Shown here one piece after another: positions 5,790 through 6,771 of a DNA stretch of 6,771 nt; positions within the stretch are counted from its first letter, which is position 1, and every line of letters starts with the position of its first letter. The translations under genes and the position numbers were made by a program. Where the stretch lies: assembly GCF_000719475.1 (NCBI RefSeq), contig NZ_JOGO01000134.1:1-6771 (forward strand), read 5' to 3'. The DNA is from Streptomyces sp. NRRL F-5630 (GTDB lineage: Bacteria; Actinomycetota; Actinomycetes; Streptomycetales; Streptomycetaceae). The notes under the pieces are model-generated. The model saw nothing but the letters and a program-made list of their open reading frames with translations, did not search any database and was not told where the DNA came from.

Positions 5790-5862
5790 GGCAGATATGC
5801 CGGAATGCGCGATTGTTGCGCGGCAGACCGTGAGCCGGAGGTAAACCCCCAGGTCCGAAAGA
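5790..5862 (+). promoter_or_regulatory. CRISPR leader of array 3 with conserved GCCGGA / TTGTTG boxes
   Basis: GCCGGA starts at 5799, 64 bp before the first repeat, and TTGTTG lies at -50 to -45. The dyad GGCA-N4-TGCC (5790-5801) overlaps the box. Only 116 bp separate the GntR stop codon from the first repeat, and the TAGGCT/TACGCT element seen about 115 bp before arrays 1 and 2 is missing. TATGCC at 5778 is a weak alternative, so GntR read-through may also feed this array. Confidence 0.68.
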
Positions 5863-6637
5863 CTGCTCCCCGCGCGTGCGGGGATGGACCCCCCTCCCCC
5901 GCCGCCCCGCTCGTGGCGTACCACTGCTCCCCGCGCGTGCGGGGATGGACCTTATCCCCCCAGTGGGAGAGAGAGCGCCGCGGGCTGCTCCCCGCGCGTG
6001 CGGGGATGGACCCGGCTCAGGAGCGGGCGGCAACACGACGTCCTTCACGGACACCGACTGCTCCCCGCGCGTGCGGGGATGGACCTCGGTCGCCGGTGGG
6101 GTTCTTCGGGTCGTCTTTGCTGCTCCCCGCGCGTGCGGGGATGGACCCCCCGTTGAGGCCCGCCGCGGGCGGTTCGCCTCCTGCTCCCCGCGCGTGCGGG
6201 GATGGACCCCCCCGTGGCACGGCCGTGCCGCAGCTTGCAAGCCTGCTCCCCGCGCGTGCGGGGATGGACCTCCGGCCTTCAGGCGCACCACGGAGTCGTA
6301 GAGCTGCTCCCCGCGCGTGCGGGGATGGACCCGACCTGGCTGTTTCTGGTCGGGGTCTCGGTGGCTGCTCCCCGCGCGTGCGGGGATGGACCCCACCCGC
6401 CGGGGTCGCCTGCACGAAGTGCCGGCTGCTCCCCGCGCGTGCGGGGATGGACCCGCGGCCGCGGACCCGATCGTCGTCGCGGGCCGCTGCTCCCCGCGCG
6501 TGCGGGGATGGACCCAGTTCACGCAGCGACTCAATGGGCGATGAGCCCTGCTCCCCGCGCGTGCGGGGATGGACCCACCCTGCGGGCCGTCGTCGCCGAG
6601 CGGTCGGACTGCTCCCCGCCCGTGCCGGAATGAACCC
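5863..6637 (+). CRISPR. Type I-E CRISPR array 3: 13 repeats, 12 spacers
   Basis: Repeats start at 5863, 5924, 5985, 6058, 6120, 6181, 6243, 6304, 6365, 6426, 6487, 6548 and 6609. The consensus is 29 nt: CTGCT, stem CCCCGC/GCGGGG, tetraloop GCGT, 3' ATGGACCC. Repeats 1-12 are identical except for base 29 (C in nine, T in repeats 2, 4 and 7). Repeat 13 is degenerate (CCCCGC became CCCCGC-CCGT-GCCGG with an AATGAACCC end) and marks the distal end. Spacers are 32 nt except spacer 3 (6014-6057, 44 nt) and spacers 4 and 6 (33 nt). Spacer 6 carries two perfect palindromes. This is the longest and most uniform array of the window and probably the most recently active. Confidence 0.97.
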
Positions 6638-6653
6638 CTGGCGCCCTCAGTCG

Positions 6654-6733
6654 CCCCTCACCCTCCAAAGCCCCATCCCCCTCCCTCACCCCCTACCGTC
6701 CCCCGCCCCCTCCTGCTAGCCTCCTTCCCGCCC
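6654..6733 (+). other. C-rich, G-poor tract after array 3 (rut-like)
   Basis: By hand count these 80 bases hold 53 C and only 6 G, in sharp contrast to the balanced G/C of the rest of the window. A long C>G bubble in a transcript is the property recognised by Rho factor, and the tract lies just after the last repeat of array 3, where no hairpin terminator is seen. It overlaps a possible TAGCCT -10 (6717-6722). Confidence 0.35.
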
Positions 6734-6734
6734 A

Positions 6735-6757
6735 ACTGGTCCTACCAGTCGGACCAG
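6735..6757. promoter_or_regulatory. FadR-type palindromic operator
   Basis: ACTGGT-CCT-ACCAGT (6735-6749) contains TGGT-N3-ACCA, the form of operator bound by FadR-subfamily GntR regulators. A second, overlapping dyad pairs CTGGTCC (6736-6742) with GGACCAG (6751-6757). TAGCCT at 6717-6722 could be a -10 element, which would put the operator just after the transcription start of a rightward gene beyond the window. The GntR regulator encoded at 4985 is a possible but unproven ligand. Confidence 0.5.
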
Positions 6758-6771
6758 GGTCCCGCCACCCC

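Noticed and set aside
4597..6534. 645-codon open frame on the minus strand across arrays 2 and 3 and the GntR gene
   Set aside because: It is antisense to the GntR gene and made of repeat-derived peptides, with no start context or domain.
5805..6719. Long open frames through array 3 encoding repeated peptides such as LLPARAGMDP, APRACGDGP and CSPRVRGWT
   Set aside because: They are translations of the 61-bp repeat-spacer units in successive frames, a well-known cause of false hypothetical proteins.

Overview
The window is very GC-rich DNA of a Streptomyces-like actinomycete. This rests on the strong G/C bias at third codon positions, GTG starts, Streptomyces-type -10 hexamers (TAGGCT, TATGCT) and a whiJ/abaA-type regulator cluster typical of that genus. 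The main content is three separate type I-E CRISPR arrays, all in the same orientation, interleaved with six regulatory or regulator-associated genes. No cas gene is visible.

Layout from left to right. A leftward gene for a 400-aa XRE/TPR-like regulator (97-1299) is followed by about 540 bp of non-coding DNA with strong hairpins and a G-quadruplex-type motif. Array 1 (1844-2359; 9 repeats, partly decayed) comes next, followed by two strong hairpins. Then comes a leftward WhiJ-type pair: an HTH/DUF5753 regulator (2731-3588) overlapping a DUF397 protein (2538-2741). Across a dyad-rich intergenic region, a rightward pair is transcribed divergently: a SpoIIAB/RsbW-like ATPase (3775-4242) and an overlapping small Cys/His protein (4223-4492). 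Array 2 (4655-4925; 4 identical repeats plus a degenerate one) follows, then a probably leaderless FadR-type GntR regulator (4985-5746), then array 3 (5863-6637; 13 repeats). The window ends in a C-rich, G-poor tract and a FadR-type palindromic operator, presumably for a gene to the right.

How the parts fit together. Each array has its own leader, with the same GCCGGA box exactly 64 bp before the first repeat and a TT(C/G)TTG box at -50 to -45. All three are therefore probably addressed by one integration machinery encoded elsewhere. The repeats share one hairpin stem (CCCCGC/GCGGGG), but each array has its own tetraloop (AGGC, GTGC or GCGT). The DUF397, WhiJ-like and SpoIIAB-like genes form the recurring actinomycete regulator triad. 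Whether they influence the arrays cannot be read from sequence. The most notable features are the fixed-distance leader boxes, a 44-nt spacer (12 nt, or two Cas7 footprints, over the norm) and a spacer carrying two perfect palindromes.
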